64,000 bases of DNA, taken from the NCBI RefSeq assembly GCF_013260645.1, contig NZ_CP053921.1:1495763-1559762 (forward strand). Direction: 5' to 3'. The position numbers and the translations under genes are program-made. This document shows, in pieces, positions 25,058 through 33,353 of the stretch. Source of the stretch: Erythrobacter mangrovi. GTDB lineage: Bacteria; Pseudomonadota; Alphaproteobacteria; Sphingomonadales; Sphingomonadaceae. The notes beneath the pieces are model-generated. The model searched no databases, was not told the origin of the DNA, and was given only the letters and a program-made list of their open reading frames with translations. Position 1 is the stretch's first letter. The number at the start of each line of letters is the position of its first letter.

Positions 25058-25434
25058 GGCTGCTTCTCCCCGGCGAGCTGGTCCGCAATGCGCTGCTCGA
25101 GTTCGGGGGTTGCGTCTTCGGCAGCGCCCGCGAGCACGGCCTCGGCAACCAGCACCACGCGGCCGTCATGGCCCATGTCGGCAACGGCGCTTTCGGCGGC
25201 CTTGAGGTAGGCAAGGCTAGCCGCCTGGACGACCGCCGGATCGGCATCGGCGCGCGCGGCCTCCTCGACGAATGTCCCGATGGTCTCGGCAAGCCGGACC
25301 GTGACGATCCGCTGCTTGGGCGCGGCAGTGACTTGCTGCGTAATCCACGCACCCCACAGGAGCGCGGCAACGAGCACCGCTAAAGCGAGGAGTTTCGGGC
25401 CCAGCTGGCGCAGCGGGAGGTTCAGTCTATCCAT
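25054..25434 (-). CDS. trbI: Type-F conjugative transfer protein TrbI
   Basis: Small inner-membrane protein that affects pilus outgrowth and retraction. The start at 25434 (MDRLNLPLRQLGPKLLALAV) gives 126 residues with one membrane helix (residues about 12-30) followed by QQVTAAPKQRIVTVRLAETIGTF, the TrbI core; the rest is Ala-rich helix in the periplasm. It overlaps the protease gene by 4 bp and the unknown membrane-protein gene by 8 bp. The open frame continues upstream but that part is not TrbI-like. Confidence 0.82.
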   Translation of the reverse strand: MDRLNLPLRQLGPKLLALAVLVAALLWGAWITQQVTAAPKQRIVTVRLAETIGTFVEEAARADADPAVVQAASLAYLKAAESAVADMGHDGRVVLVAEAVLAGAAEDATPELEQRIADQLAGEKQP

Positions 25435-25831
25435 GGCGAGGAGATCCTTCGGAGAGGCGGCGATCGAGGCGGTGCAAGAAAGCCGGCAATCGCAGCAGGG
25501 CGAGGCCGCCAGATGCGATGAGGAATGCGATCTGGAGGTCCTGGGCAAAGAAGCGGCGCGCGACCGGTTCAGCGGTGCGGTAATGGTCGGCAAGATTGCC
25601 GAGCTGCGCGAACAGCGCCGTGAGATCCCAGCCTGCTACAGCCAGGAACACGAACAGCGGCAGGCCGAGGACCAGCAGCAGCGTGCTCGCCGCGAAGCTT
25701 GCCGTTTCGATCAGCACCAGGCAGGTGCCCTGGAACAGCGCCAGCCAGTCGATCACACGGTGCTTGTCGCGGGCTTGTCTGACTGACGGAAGCGGCACGC
25801 GATCGACGAGCGTGGTGGTCTCGAGCACCAT
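25427..25831 (-). CDS. Hypothetical membrane protein in tra operon
   Basis: A 134-residue protein between traC and trbI, with an N-terminal polar region, hydrophobic segments (CLVLIETASFAASTLLLVLG merging into LPLFVFLAVAGW) and a further one near LQIAFLIASGGLALL. It shares one base with the traC stop (TGATG) if the ATG at 25831 is used; a GTG at 25834 is possible. No F counterpart is recognised at this site. Conserved placement inside an overlapping operon argues for a transfer role, but none can be assigned. Confidence 0.7.
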   Translation of the reverse strand: MVLETTTLVDRVPLPSVRQARDKHRVIDWLALFQGTCLVLIETASFAASTLLLVLGLPLFVFLAVAGWDLTALFAQLGNLADHYRTAEPVARRFFAQDLQIAFLIASGGLALLRLPAFLHRLDRRLSEGSPRHG

Positions 25832-28380
25832 CACATGCCTCCTTCCACACCTGCGACCAGCGCGACTGCGCGCTCCAGCGGCATGCCGTTTTCGACATGG
25901 CGGTGGATTGCGGCATAGGTGTCAGGATCGGAGGAGAAGATCGTCGCGGAGAGTGGGTCGAGCACCAGGCGTCCAACGGCTTCCATCTCGGGACCTTTGA
26001 GGTAGATCTCGCTGTACTCGGTGCCCGAGCGCTTGAGGCTGCGGATCAGCGTCTCGGTCCGGTCGTCCATGTCGAGCCGGGCCTCCTTGCGGAAATCGGC
26101 GATGGTCTCGGGCTTCTGTTGGAGCACCAGCATCCAGTCGCTGTTTTCGAGCGCGGCGCGCGCACCATCGGACTTGTAGTAGTCGTTCAAGGACTGAGTC
26201 GCGGTCGCAAGCGCGCCGCCATATTTGCGCGCGGTGCGGGCATAGGTCTCGACGAACTCGCCCATCGAACCGCCCTTGAGCATCGCCCAGGCCTCGTCGA
26301 TCAGCAGCAGCTTCTTGGTCGAGCGCGACGAGCGCGTCATCGCCTGACCGGTCATGAACATGATTGCCGAGAGGACAACGCTTCGAAGCTCCTCGCGGGA
26401 CGCGAGGTCGCTCATCTCGAAGACGGTGAAATCGTCTTCGAGCGCGAAGCTCGCTTTCCCGGAGAAGAAGCCGGCGTAGCTGCCACCGCGGCAGAAGGGC
26501 GCGATCGCGGTAGCGAGGTCCTTGCCCGCCTCGTTGTCGCTCTGATGGAGTGCATGCGCGACGTCGTCGATCGCGCCGCCGCTGCCGAGCGTATTCCAGA
26601 CCTGGGTCACTGCAAGATCGATCAGCCCGCGCTCGGTGTCCGAGGGGGCGGCGCTTGGCCGCGCCATCTGGCCGACGATCGCTTTGATCATCGCAAAGCA
26701 GTCGAGCTGGTAATCCTCGTCTTCATGCGCGCGGGCATCATCGACCATTGAGAATGGATTCAAGGAGAAGCCCGAGGCGAGCGTAAACTCGACAAAGCGG
26801 CCGCCTTGCAGCTTGACCGAATGCTCAAAACTGCGTCCGTCATCGATCACCACGACCTTCGCGCCCGCGCCGCGTAGCGCTGCGCACAGTTCCTGCAGGA
26901 GCACAGACTTGCCCGAGCCCGACTTCCCGCAGATCGCGATGTTGTGGTTGCCCGCCGCGTTCTCGAAGGGTGACCAGAAGAAGGGCTGGCCGCGCCGGCC
27001 GAGAAGCAGCAGGTGCGGGATAGTGCCGCCGAGATACTCGCCCTGCAGCGGGGCGATATGGGCCGCGGTGGTCGAGAGCATGGTCCGGAAGCGCTTGAGC
27101 CGAGCAAGGTCGTGGACAAGCCCGTCGGCGAGGCTCAGCGGGAAGGCCGCGACGAGACCCTGGAGCTGGAGAAAGCGCTCGTCGGCGAGGTCCCAGCCGG
27201 CTGCCTTGTAGATAGCCTTGACCGTGCGCTCATGCGCATCGCCTTCGCCGAGCGGCGAGATCGTGGTGAGACCGTAGAACAGCTTGACCAGCTTCTTGCC
27301 CGCCTGGAGCTCGGCCTGGACATGTCTCCATTCTGCCGACTGCTCGGACAGTTTAGGCAGGAAACGTGCGCTCTTCGTTTCCGACAGGCTGGTGGTGCGC
27401 ATGAACTTGTAGCCTGCGCGCGCCGAGGCGGCTTCCTGGTCGGGATAATGCAGGCACAGCATGGTCGCAGCCGGGCAGGGAAAGCGCAGCTTGTCGGTGA
27501 ACATGTCGCCGATGAGCCGCGCGCATTCCCACGGTGCCCAGCGCTCAGGGGTAGAGCGCACGCCGTAGTGGCGCACATCGAAGCGATCGGGATAGCACTC
27601 ACCCATTTGCGGCACGCCGTCGCGGCCGCGTCCGGTTTCGCGGAAGCGCTCGGTGCGCAAGATCAGCCGGTCGTCCTCGACCTCGAGTTCGATATCGCGG
27701 CGGATGGCCTGCGCGTCGAGCGTGTCCTCGCGGTTCCAGTGGGTGAGATCGGGTTCGCGCGCTGTCGTCGGCGAGGTGAGTTCGTCGACCAGTGCGAGCA
27801 GGCCTGCGGGCTCGAGCCTGTTCGATGCAAGGCCGAGCGAGTTCAGCATGCCTGCCATCCCGTCGCGGCATTCGGTGAGTTCTGCATCGGTGACGCTTCC
27901 GGGCACCGGAACGCCGAGCGAGAGCACCAGACGCACTTGGCGTGCATGAAACGGCGCGTGTGCCGAGCCCGAGTTCCAGACGAGATCGTAGAGCCGGTTG
28001 GTGCGGGCTTTCGCAATCGCTTCGTAGATCCCGCCCTGCTCGTAGCGCGGCGCGAACCAAGGGCCGACGATGGCGCCGATGCGCGGGGACGCGAAGTTCA
28101 GCACCTGCAGGCAGGCGCCTTGCGGCAGGCTCTCGGAGAAGAACTGGCCGAGGATCTCACCTGTCCGCTCGTCGGCGCCGATGAGCGGGGTGACTTCGAG
28201 AATGAAGCCCTTCGAGTGCGCGTTGCGGTAGAGCCCCGGGCCCTCGTCATAGACGCGGTACGGAAGCCAGTCCGACAGCATGTCGAGCGCGAAACGCGGC
28301 TGCGCATGGTCGCCCCTTTTCGCATCGCCGAACAGGCCAGCGAGAAGCGCGTCGCGCGCAGAGGATAGCGAGAGGTTCAC
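25831..28380 (-). CDS. traC: Type IV secretion ATPase TraC (VirB4 family)
   Basis: Cytoplasmic/inner-membrane ATPase that powers pilus assembly and the secretion channel. An 849-residue protein with the TraC-F N-terminal domain (FALDMLSDWLPYRVYDEGPGL), a Walker A ICGKSGSGKSVL near residue 485 and a Walker B KKLLLIDEAW near residue 690, followed by ATATQSLNDYY and LQQKPETIADF, typical of VirB4/TraC. It overlaps traV by 4 bp. Confidence 0.95.
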   Translation of the reverse strand: MNLSLSSARDALLAGLFGDAKRGDHAQPRFALDMLSDWLPYRVYDEGPGLYRNAHSKGFILEVTPLIGADERTGEILGQFFSESLPQGACLQVLNFASPRIGAIVGPWFAPRYEQGGIYEAIAKARTNRLYDLVWNSGSAHAPFHARQVRLVLSLGVPVPGSVTDAELTECRDGMAGMLNSLGLASNRLEPAGLLALVDELTSPTTAREPDLTHWNREDTLDAQAIRRDIELEVEDDRLILRTERFRETGRGRDGVPQMGECYPDRFDVRHYGVRSTPERWAPWECARLIGDMFTDKLRFPCPAATMLCLHYPDQEAASARAGYKFMRTTSLSETKSARFLPKLSEQSAEWRHVQAELQAGKKLVKLFYGLTTISPLGEGDAHERTVKAIYKAAGWDLADERFLQLQGLVAAFPLSLADGLVHDLARLKRFRTMLSTTAAHIAPLQGEYLGGTIPHLLLLGRRGQPFFWSPFENAAGNHNIAICGKSGSGKSVLLQELCAALRGAGAKVVVIDDGRSFEHSVKLQGGRFVEFTLASGFSLNPFSMVDDARAHEDEDYQLDCFAMIKAIVGQMARPSAAPSDTERGLIDLAVTQVWNTLGSGGAIDDVAHALHQSDNEAGKDLATAIAPFCRGGSYAGFFSGKASFALEDDFTVFEMSDLASREELRSVVLSAIMFMTGQAMTRSSRSTKKLLLIDEAWAMLKGGSMGEFVETYARTARKYGGALATATQSLNDYYKSDGARAALENSDWMLVLQQKPETIADFRKEARLDMDDRTETLIRSLKRSGTEYSEIYLKGPEMEAVGRLVLDPLSATIFSSDPDTYAAIHRHVENGMPLERAVALVAGVEGGM

Positions 28381-28961
28381 TTGGGCTCTCCTTCGGGCAG
28401 AACGGGGTGGGGCACCTGGCCGGGGGAGGGGGGACGACCAGGTGCCCCGGGGTCCGGCGCTTTGGCGCCGGGCAGCTCCGTCAGATCCTGCGAGGGGATG
28501 ACCAGGACATCGGGAGGCTGCTGGGGGGACGGATTGGAAAGCTGAAAAGGAATTGCTTCTGCGGCGGCGGGCGGGGCGACTTCTGCTTCAGCCGGACGCG
28601 CCAGTGCGCGAAGCACGTCGCCGGTCGAACGCGGCGCGCGCCAGCGCTCGGCAGCGCGATCGGGCAGCACGACATGAACAACCCGGGCCTCGTGGATGCG
28701 GCCCGCCCCGTCGCGGTAGCCCGCAACAACGATCCGCAATCCGCGATCACCGGCCCTGTGCGCTCCCGCAGAGGCATGACCGGACCGTTCTGCCTGTGAA
28801 ACGCGGGTCGCGGTATCGTCGATCATCGAGGTCGGCGCGCAGCTTCCCTCCGGTGCCCGGCAGGAAAAGTCGCCCTTGACGTTGCCGCCAAGCGTCGCAC
28901 AGCCGGCGATCATCAACGCGAGAATTGCCGTCGCTCCGACACGGGTCGCACCGCCGCTCAT
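28377..28961 (-). CDS. traV: Conjugal transfer lipoprotein TraV
   Basis: Outer-membrane lipoprotein that, with TraK and TraB, forms the core complex (VirB7-like role). Lipobox ALMIAGC with Cys21, directly followed by the TraV signature GNVKGDFSCRAPEGSC. The remaining 150 residues are Ala/Pro-rich and poorly conserved, ending in a proline-rich tail. It overlaps the DsbC-like gene and traC by 4 bp each. Confidence 0.88.
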   Translation of the reverse strand: MSGGATRVGATAILALMIAGCATLGGNVKGDFSCRAPEGSCAPTSMIDDTATRVSQAERSGHASAGAHRAGDRGLRIVVAGYRDGAGRIHEARVVHVVLPDRAAERWRAPRSTGDVLRALARPAEAEVAPPAAAEAIPFQLSNPSPQQPPDVLVIPSQDLTELPGAKAPDPGAPGRPPSPGQVPHPVLPEGEPK

Positions 28962-29836
28962 TGCTTCGATCCGGTCTTGGCATTGGCAAAGGCGCGCAGT
29001 GTCTTTGCATCACGGTAGCCGTGCAGCACCGCACCGTCGCGCGCCCGGACGATTACCGGGGTTCCGGCAAAGCCGTTGGCCTGTGCAAAGGCTTCGTTGG
29101 CATCGAGCGCAGCTGACTTTTTGCAGGTTGCGCGCGGTTCGAGGTGCTTGCCGGTGTATGCGGCATGGAGCGCCTCGACCGGGTCGGCGGCGCACAGCAC
29201 CGCCTCGGACAAGCGGCGGCTCGACGCGCCGAAGATCGAGATCGGCCGTTCCTCGACAAGAACGCCTGCCTTTTCGAGTTCGCCGGTGAGCCGCTTACAG
29301 TAGCCGCACTGGAAATCCGAGAAGACAACCAGCTTCAGCCCCTTGGGATTGCCCCACAGGATCGCGCCTTCCTTGGGAAGGGCTTTGAGATCGACATGCG
29401 TCGCGACCTGCCTGTCGCGGGTTTCGGCAACGTCATGGCGCCCTCCAGTGTCCTCGCCGGCGTGGCGGGCTGCGCCGGCGGCGAGCAGGTCGGGGTTGAG
29501 TTCGAGCAGGCGCGCGGCAGTCACGTCGCGCCGCTCCTCCATGTCGTAGAGCCGCCCGACGAAGAGGTAGCGTGCCGCTTCGTCGATGTAGAACAGCGTC
29601 TCTCCCGAGACGACCTCGCACCATGGCGCGAATGTCGTGCAATCGAGCGCGTCGATCGGCGTTCTGGGCAGACGAAGCTTGAGCGCTTCAACCACATCTC
29701 GCGTGATCGCGGCCTGCGCGGGCATGGCGGTTACGATCGCGACGCCGCTTGTAAGGAGGGCTGCTGCGCTGGCGGCGGCGAGCGATATGTGCGCGGCGCG
29801 CGCCTTGAGGCCGGGCCGCTGGTTCGAGTAGTTCAT
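28958..29836 (-). CDS. dsbC: DsbC/DsbG-family thiol:disulfide interchange protein
   Basis: Periplasmic disulfide isomerase or reductase, 292 residues. A signal peptide ends near AMPAQA; there is a short N-terminal dimerisation-like domain (GETLFYIDEAARYLFVGRLYD) and a thioredoxin domain with CGYC (C177, C180) in VVFSDFQCGYCKRL and the cis-Pro loop GTPVIV. A second cysteine pair (VLC and ATC) resembles DsbC. Placed between traB and traV with 4-bp overlaps, it is likely devoted to folding the Cys-rich TraN, TraU, TraH and TraV. Confidence 0.9.
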   Translation of the reverse strand: MNYSNQRPGLKARAAHISLAAASAAALLTSGVAIVTAMPAQAAITRDVVEALKLRLPRTPIDALDCTTFAPWCEVVSGETLFYIDEAARYLFVGRLYDMEERRDVTAARLLELNPDLLAAGAARHAGEDTGGRHDVAETRDRQVATHVDLKALPKEGAILWGNPKGLKLVVFSDFQCGYCKRLTGELEKAGVLVEERPISIFGASSRRLSEAVLCAADPVEALHAAYTGKHLEPRATCKKSAALDANEAFAQANGFAGTPVIVRARDGAVLHGYRDAKTLRAFANAKTGSKQ

Positions 29837-31116
29837 TGGGGTGTGCTCCTGACATGGACGCCGTCAAGAAAGACGATCTCGACTGCGATGCCGGTCGGCA
29901 TCTCGACGACGGGTTGGTACTGTTCTGCGCGTTCGATGAGGTATTTGCTGACGGTGTCGGCGGCTTCGCCCGCGCCCTGGCCCAGGCCGCCTGCGAGGAT
30001 GTCGGTCGGCGAGAGCGCGTCGCGCTTGCCGTCGCTGCCGACAGGCTGCGCAAAGATGCCGTTGGCATTGGCCGAGAAGCCGCGGCCGAAGCCGCCGACG
30101 ATTCCGGCGAGCAGCGCCTGGCTGACGAGGCTGCCTTCGCGGCTGACGACATTGCCGCGCACGCCCGACTTGCCGGCGAAGGCGATGAACCCCTTGACCT
30201 CGCTGACCGCGAAGCGTCCACCTGGTTGCGCGCAGGTCATGCGCACGAGCTTCACGTAAACCTTCTCGGCCGAGAGATCGCCGCGCGCCGCGCCGTTCAC
30301 GAGGCAGCCGGTGAGATCGGTGGTGAGGAGCTTGTTGCCCTGCAGCACCGAGCGCGCCGGGCCGGTGATGCGCAGCACAACGGGCAGCGGATCGCTCTGG
30401 CTGGTCACGCCCGTCGAGGCGTCGACCCCGACGATCACGGTAGCAGGTGCATAGCTGTTGGGCGGCAGGTAATCGCGGCTTGCCTCGAGCAGCAGCGGCG
30501 GCGCGTTCTCGGTTGCCTTGACTTTGGCTGCGCCCGGCTTTTCGGATGAGAAGCTCAGCAGGCTTGCCTTGGGTTCGCTCGGCGGCTCGAGCGGTCCGGG
30601 AGCAAAGCCCGGAGCCTGCGGATCGACTGCGGCCGCCGGCGCGATCGGGGGATTGGCGCGGACGGTTTCGAGTTCTGAGCGCAAGGCGGCGTTCTCCGCC
30701 GAGATCGCATCGATCGCCGCCTGGCCGTCGCTCAGCATCCGCGCGTTTTCGCCGCGCAGCGCTTCGAGCTCCTGCTCGATAGAAGCCTTGGGAAGCTGGC
30801 TCTCCTGCAGGTCCTTGATCGCCTTGCCCTGCGCATCGAGGCGGTTGCCGTAAGTGGCGACGAATTCGCGCTGCGAGAGATTGCGATTGACCAGCGCGCC
30901 GGTCTCGATCGTGGTCGCGCCCGCGCCGTCGGCGCTCGCTTCATCCTCACCACCGAAGATGAACATCGAACCGGCGATGAGTGCCACCCCGCCGATCCCG
31001 GCGAGCAGCAGCTTCTGCTTCTGCGCCACCGTGCGGTTGAGATTGCGCCGGGCTTCGCCGCGCGTCTCGTCCTTGGGCGCTGCCGCGGGCGTATCGCGTG
31101 TGTCGGGATCGGCCAT
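29833..31116 (-). CDS. traB: Conjugal transfer pilus assembly protein TraB
   Basis: VirB10-like inner-membrane protein spanning the periplasm. The 427 residues comprise a cytoplasmic N-terminus, one membrane helix around residues 36-54 (LLLAGIGGVALIAGSMFIFG), a predicted coiled coil (about 95-150), a Pro/Ala-rich linker and the C-terminal TrbI/VirB10 beta-barrel domain beginning near NSYAPATVIVGVDAS. It ends on traK's overlapping base and overlaps dsbC by 4 bp. Confidence 0.93.
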   Translation of the reverse strand: MADPDTRDTPAAAPKDETRGEARRNLNRTVAQKQKLLLAGIGGVALIAGSMFIFGGEDEASADGAGATTIETGALVNRNLSQREFVATYGNRLDAQGKAIKDLQESQLPKASIEQELEALRGENARMLSDGQAAIDAISAENAALRSELETVRANPPIAPAAAVDPQAPGFAPGPLEPPSEPKASLLSFSSEKPGAAKVKATENAPPLLLEASRDYLPPNSYAPATVIVGVDASTGVTSQSDPLPVVLRITGPARSVLQGNKLLTTDLTGCLVNGAARGDLSAEKVYVKLVRMTCAQPGGRFAVSEVKGFIAFAGKSGVRGNVVSREGSLVSQALLAGIVGGFGRGFSANANGIFAQPVGSDGKRDALSPTDILAGGLGQGAGEAADTVSKYLIERAEQYQPVVEMPTGIAVEIVFLDGVHVRSTPQ

Positions 31117-31871
31117 TATTCGAGCCCTCCCTTTGTAAAGACGAGGAAGGCCTGCGTGCTCTCGCCGGGCTGGAGGCTGTCTCGGCCATAGGCAAAGGCC
31201 AGCGCCCCGGCGGGCGCCTCGCGTTCACCGGCAAGGTCGACGGGCATCGGGCCGAGATTGCGTAGAGTAAAGGCCTGACCGATCAGCTCGGCACCTTCGT
31301 ATTCGGCGACCTGCTGCACTTCGAGACTGTCGGTTCGGCGTGGTCGAGAGAGTTCGGTGCGGGCCCGGAAGCCCGGCAGAACCCCGTCGCTCGCCATCGC
31401 CTCGATCAGCCGGATCGCGGCCTCGTCGCGGGTCGGGGCTTGGCCTTCCCACTCGCTCGCCTGGGATTTGGCGAGCGCGGGATTGGTGACGAAGAGCTGG
31501 CTCGCTTCCTCGCCTTCGACGCGGCAGGTGAACTTGTAGACATAGCCCGCGCTGCTCGTCGCGAAGAAGCTGACCCTTGCGCTCGCATATTGCAGCGGCA
31601 CCGAGACATAGATGTCGCCGCGCACCGGCTCGTGGGTCACCTCGAAATCGTTGTAGGGATAGCCGCTCGCCATCTTCGAGACATTGCCGAAACCGTCCTC
31701 GATGAGGGCGATACGGGTCAGCGCGCCGCGTGCGAGCACGCAGTCGATCGCGGCGCCATCAGCGGCCTCGACGAACTGGTCGGCATGTGCCGGTGAAGCG
31801 TAGGCGGCCGTGGCGATTGCCAGCGCAACGCCGGTCAGCGCGGCGGGGAAGGGGCGGGATAGGAGTGTCAT
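31116..31871 (-). CDS. traK: Conjugal transfer protein TraK
   Basis: Periplasmic/outer-membrane secretin-like core-complex protein (VirB9-like role). It is 251 residues with a signal peptide (ALTGVALAIATAAYASPAHA). The N-terminal part has DGAAIDCVLARGALTRI and VRGDIYVSVP; the C-terminal beta-rich domain ends PGESTQAFLVF, typical of TraK. It shares one base with traB and overlaps traE by 4 bp. Confidence 0.9.
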   Translation of the reverse strand: MTLLSRPFPAALTGVALAIATAAYASPAHADQFVEAADGAAIDCVLARGALTRIALIEDGFGNVSKMASGYPYNDFEVTHEPVRGDIYVSVPLQYASARVSFFATSSAGYVYKFTCRVEGEEASQLFVTNPALAKSQASEWEGQAPTRDEAAIRLIEAMASDGVLPGFRARTELSRPRRTDSLEVQQVAEYEGAELIGQAFTLRNLGPMPVDLAGEREAPAGALAFAYGRDSLQPGESTQAFLVFTKGGLE

Positions 31872-32437
31872 GGGTTCTCCTCCTCGTTTTCGGTTGGGAG
31901 CTGGCGGAAGCCGGTAAGGCCGAGACTGAGGCCGCGGCGGTTCCAGCTGAATTCGAAGCTGCGCTCTTGGCTTGCGATCACCTGCGCACCGACGAAGGTC
32001 TTGAGCGTGCCGGTGACGACAGCGGTGAGCGCCTGCGCGTCGACCTCCATCCGCGAGATTACGAAGGCCTGGCTGATGTCCGAACCGCGCTGCTCGTCGA
32101 CGATCTTGACGAGCTCGGCCTTGAGGCTCCCGTGCGCTGACGGATCTGCCACCTTGAGGACCTGTTCCATCCAGTAGTCGAGGCTCTCGGGTGCGCGATT
32201 GAGCAGCATGAGCGCGGTGTCGCGGGTTACGAGTTCGAGGTAGTGCGCATCGGTACCGCCGCTCCCGAGCGTCAGGCGCTCGGTCGTGACAGGCACCAAA
32301 ATGACGCTTTCCTCGCGCGTCGCCGCCGCGCCGACCGCCAGCAGGCTGGTAAGGCCCAGCACGGCTGACAGCGCGGCGAAGCGGTTGCGCTGTTTGAGGT
32401 GACGCTGCGCTTCCTCATAGGCGAATTCGTGTCTCAT
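31868..32437 (-). CDS. traE: Conjugal transfer protein TraE
   Basis: VirB8-like inner-membrane protein of 189 residues. A short basic cytoplasmic segment is followed by one membrane helix (AALSAVLGLTSLLAVGAAA), then a periplasmic NTF2-like domain with SDISQAFVISRMEVD and a WNRRGLSLGLTGFR C-terminus. Length and layout match F TraE (188). It overlaps traK by 4 bp and lies 11 bp after traL. Confidence 0.92.
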   Translation of the reverse strand: MRHEFAYEEAQRHLKQRNRFAALSAVLGLTSLLAVGAAATREESVILVPVTTERLTLGSGGTDAHYLELVTRDTALMLLNRAPESLDYWMEQVLKVADPSAHGSLKAELVKIVDEQRGSDISQAFVISRMEVDAQALTAVVTGTLKTFVGAQVIASQERSFEFSWNRRGLSLGLTGFRQLPTENEEENP

Positions 32438-32448
32438 GGGTTCCTCCC

Positions 32449-32736
32449 TCAGCCTGCAAGCAGGCGGCAGTGGGAGGGCGGCGTGGCTTTAAGACCGAGG
32501 AAGCTCCCCGGCAGATACCAGTAGGCAGCATGGACCAGTTTCGACCCGGCACCTGACGCCTTCGCCTTTCGAAGGGCGAACCAGGTGAGCCCGGACAGGG
32601 CTGTGCCGATGAGGATGTGCTGCGAAAGGATGCCCCACGCGAAGGGGACGAGCAGTCCCGCAAACTCGTCGATGGTCCAGAAGCCGATGAGCTCCGGGTC
32701 GTCGAGCCGCCGTGGAACGAGGTATCTGTCGGCCAT
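32449..32736 (-). CDS. traL: Conjugal transfer protein TraL
   Basis: Small inner-membrane pilus-assembly protein (VirB3-like), 95 residues. The start RYLVPRRLDDPELIGFWTID is the family signature, and a hydrophobic hairpin (EFAGLLVPFAWGILSQHILIG and LSGLTWFAL) follows. It lies between the pilin gene and traE as in F. Confidence 0.92.
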   Translation of the reverse strand: MADRYLVPRRLDDPELIGFWTIDEFAGLLVPFAWGILSQHILIGTALSGLTWFALRKAKASGAGSKLVHAAYWYLPGSFLGLKATPPSHCRLLAG

Positions 32737-32762
32737 GCCGCCCTCCCGTCGTTAGACCGCGA

Positions 32763-33089
32763 TCAAATGGTTGCGGTCACGACCGAGGTGACGATCGGCA
32801 CGCCTGTGCCGACGCCAATTCCGACACCGACCGGGACCGCGACCTGCCCAAGGGCGAAGCGGCCCGAGGCGAGCGCGATCAAACCGCCGGCAAGGCTGAG
32901 GACGGTGATGATCTTGCCGCCCGAACCTTCGAGGAAGTCAGTGAACTTCTGCAGCGCCGGATCAAAGGTCGTGTCGGCACCGGCATAGGCGGCACCGGCG
33001 CAGGCGAGCGCAATCGCGGCCGGAAGAATATAGTCGCGGGCACGAATGCCTTTAACGGATGGGCGGGGAAGGGTGATTGCATTGTTCAT
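32763..33089 (-). CDS. traA: TraA-like propilin
   Basis: Precursor of the conjugative pilus subunit. The start at 33089 has GGAG 8-11 bp upstream and gives 108 residues. A long leader with a hydrophobic core (DYILPAAIALACAGAAYA) is cleaved near residue 36-38, leaving a mature protein of about 70 residues with two hydrophobic segments (GGKIITVLSLAGGLIALASG and VAVPVGVGIGVGTGVPIV). First gene of the tra operon, downstream of a 363-bp regulatory region. The S26 protease in the operon may process it. Confidence 0.87.
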   Translation of the reverse strand: MNNAITLPRPSVKGIRARDYILPAAIALACAGAAYAGADTTFDPALQKFTDFLEGSGGKIITVLSLAGGLIALASGRFALGQVAVPVGVGIGVGTGVPIVTSVVTATI

Positions 33090-33123
33090 CGAGGAACTCC
33101 GTTTCGAACATTGGCAGCGATGC

Positions 33124-33138
33124 GTTCGCTGTATGTTC
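33124..33138. promoter_or_regulatory. SOS (LexA-type) box at the traA promoter
   Basis: GTTCGCTGTATGTTC, an exact GTTC-N7-GTTC match, 35 bp upstream of the traA start on the side of its likely promoter. Confidence 0.6.
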
Positions 33139-33161
33139 TTTCCTCGATTGGAAGGCAGGGT

Positions 33162-33169
33162 GTAGGAAA
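33162..33169 (+). repeat. GTAGGAAA octamer, traA side
   Basis: Single plus-strand copy of the octamer that occurs twice in the opposite orientation at 33354-33393; 24 bp from the nearer SOS box. The shorter core GTAGGAA is also half of the palindrome at the S24 repressor promoter. Confidence 0.4.
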
Positions 33170-33353
33170 ACGGAAACTGACGCACGCGGCATTCCGACCA
33201 AGAGAAATCGTCGATTCTGGGCAATCTGACCAGGCTTTGCGCGACCGGTGCAGACATTGCGGCCAAGAATACCGATCATTGCGCCACCCATACCGAAGTC
33301 TGAGATCGAGGGACCGGGATCTGCGCGAATCAAATCGTGTGACGATGAGCCAG

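Noticed and set aside
24552..25370. Upstream extension of the traW frame
   Set aside because: It runs through the S26 protease and trbI genes out of frame; composition is Arg/Pro/Ser-rich as in shadow frames.
33180..33340. Possible oriT in the tra regulatory region
   Set aside because: No nic-like sequence or strong inverted repeat could be recognised; position alone is not evidence.
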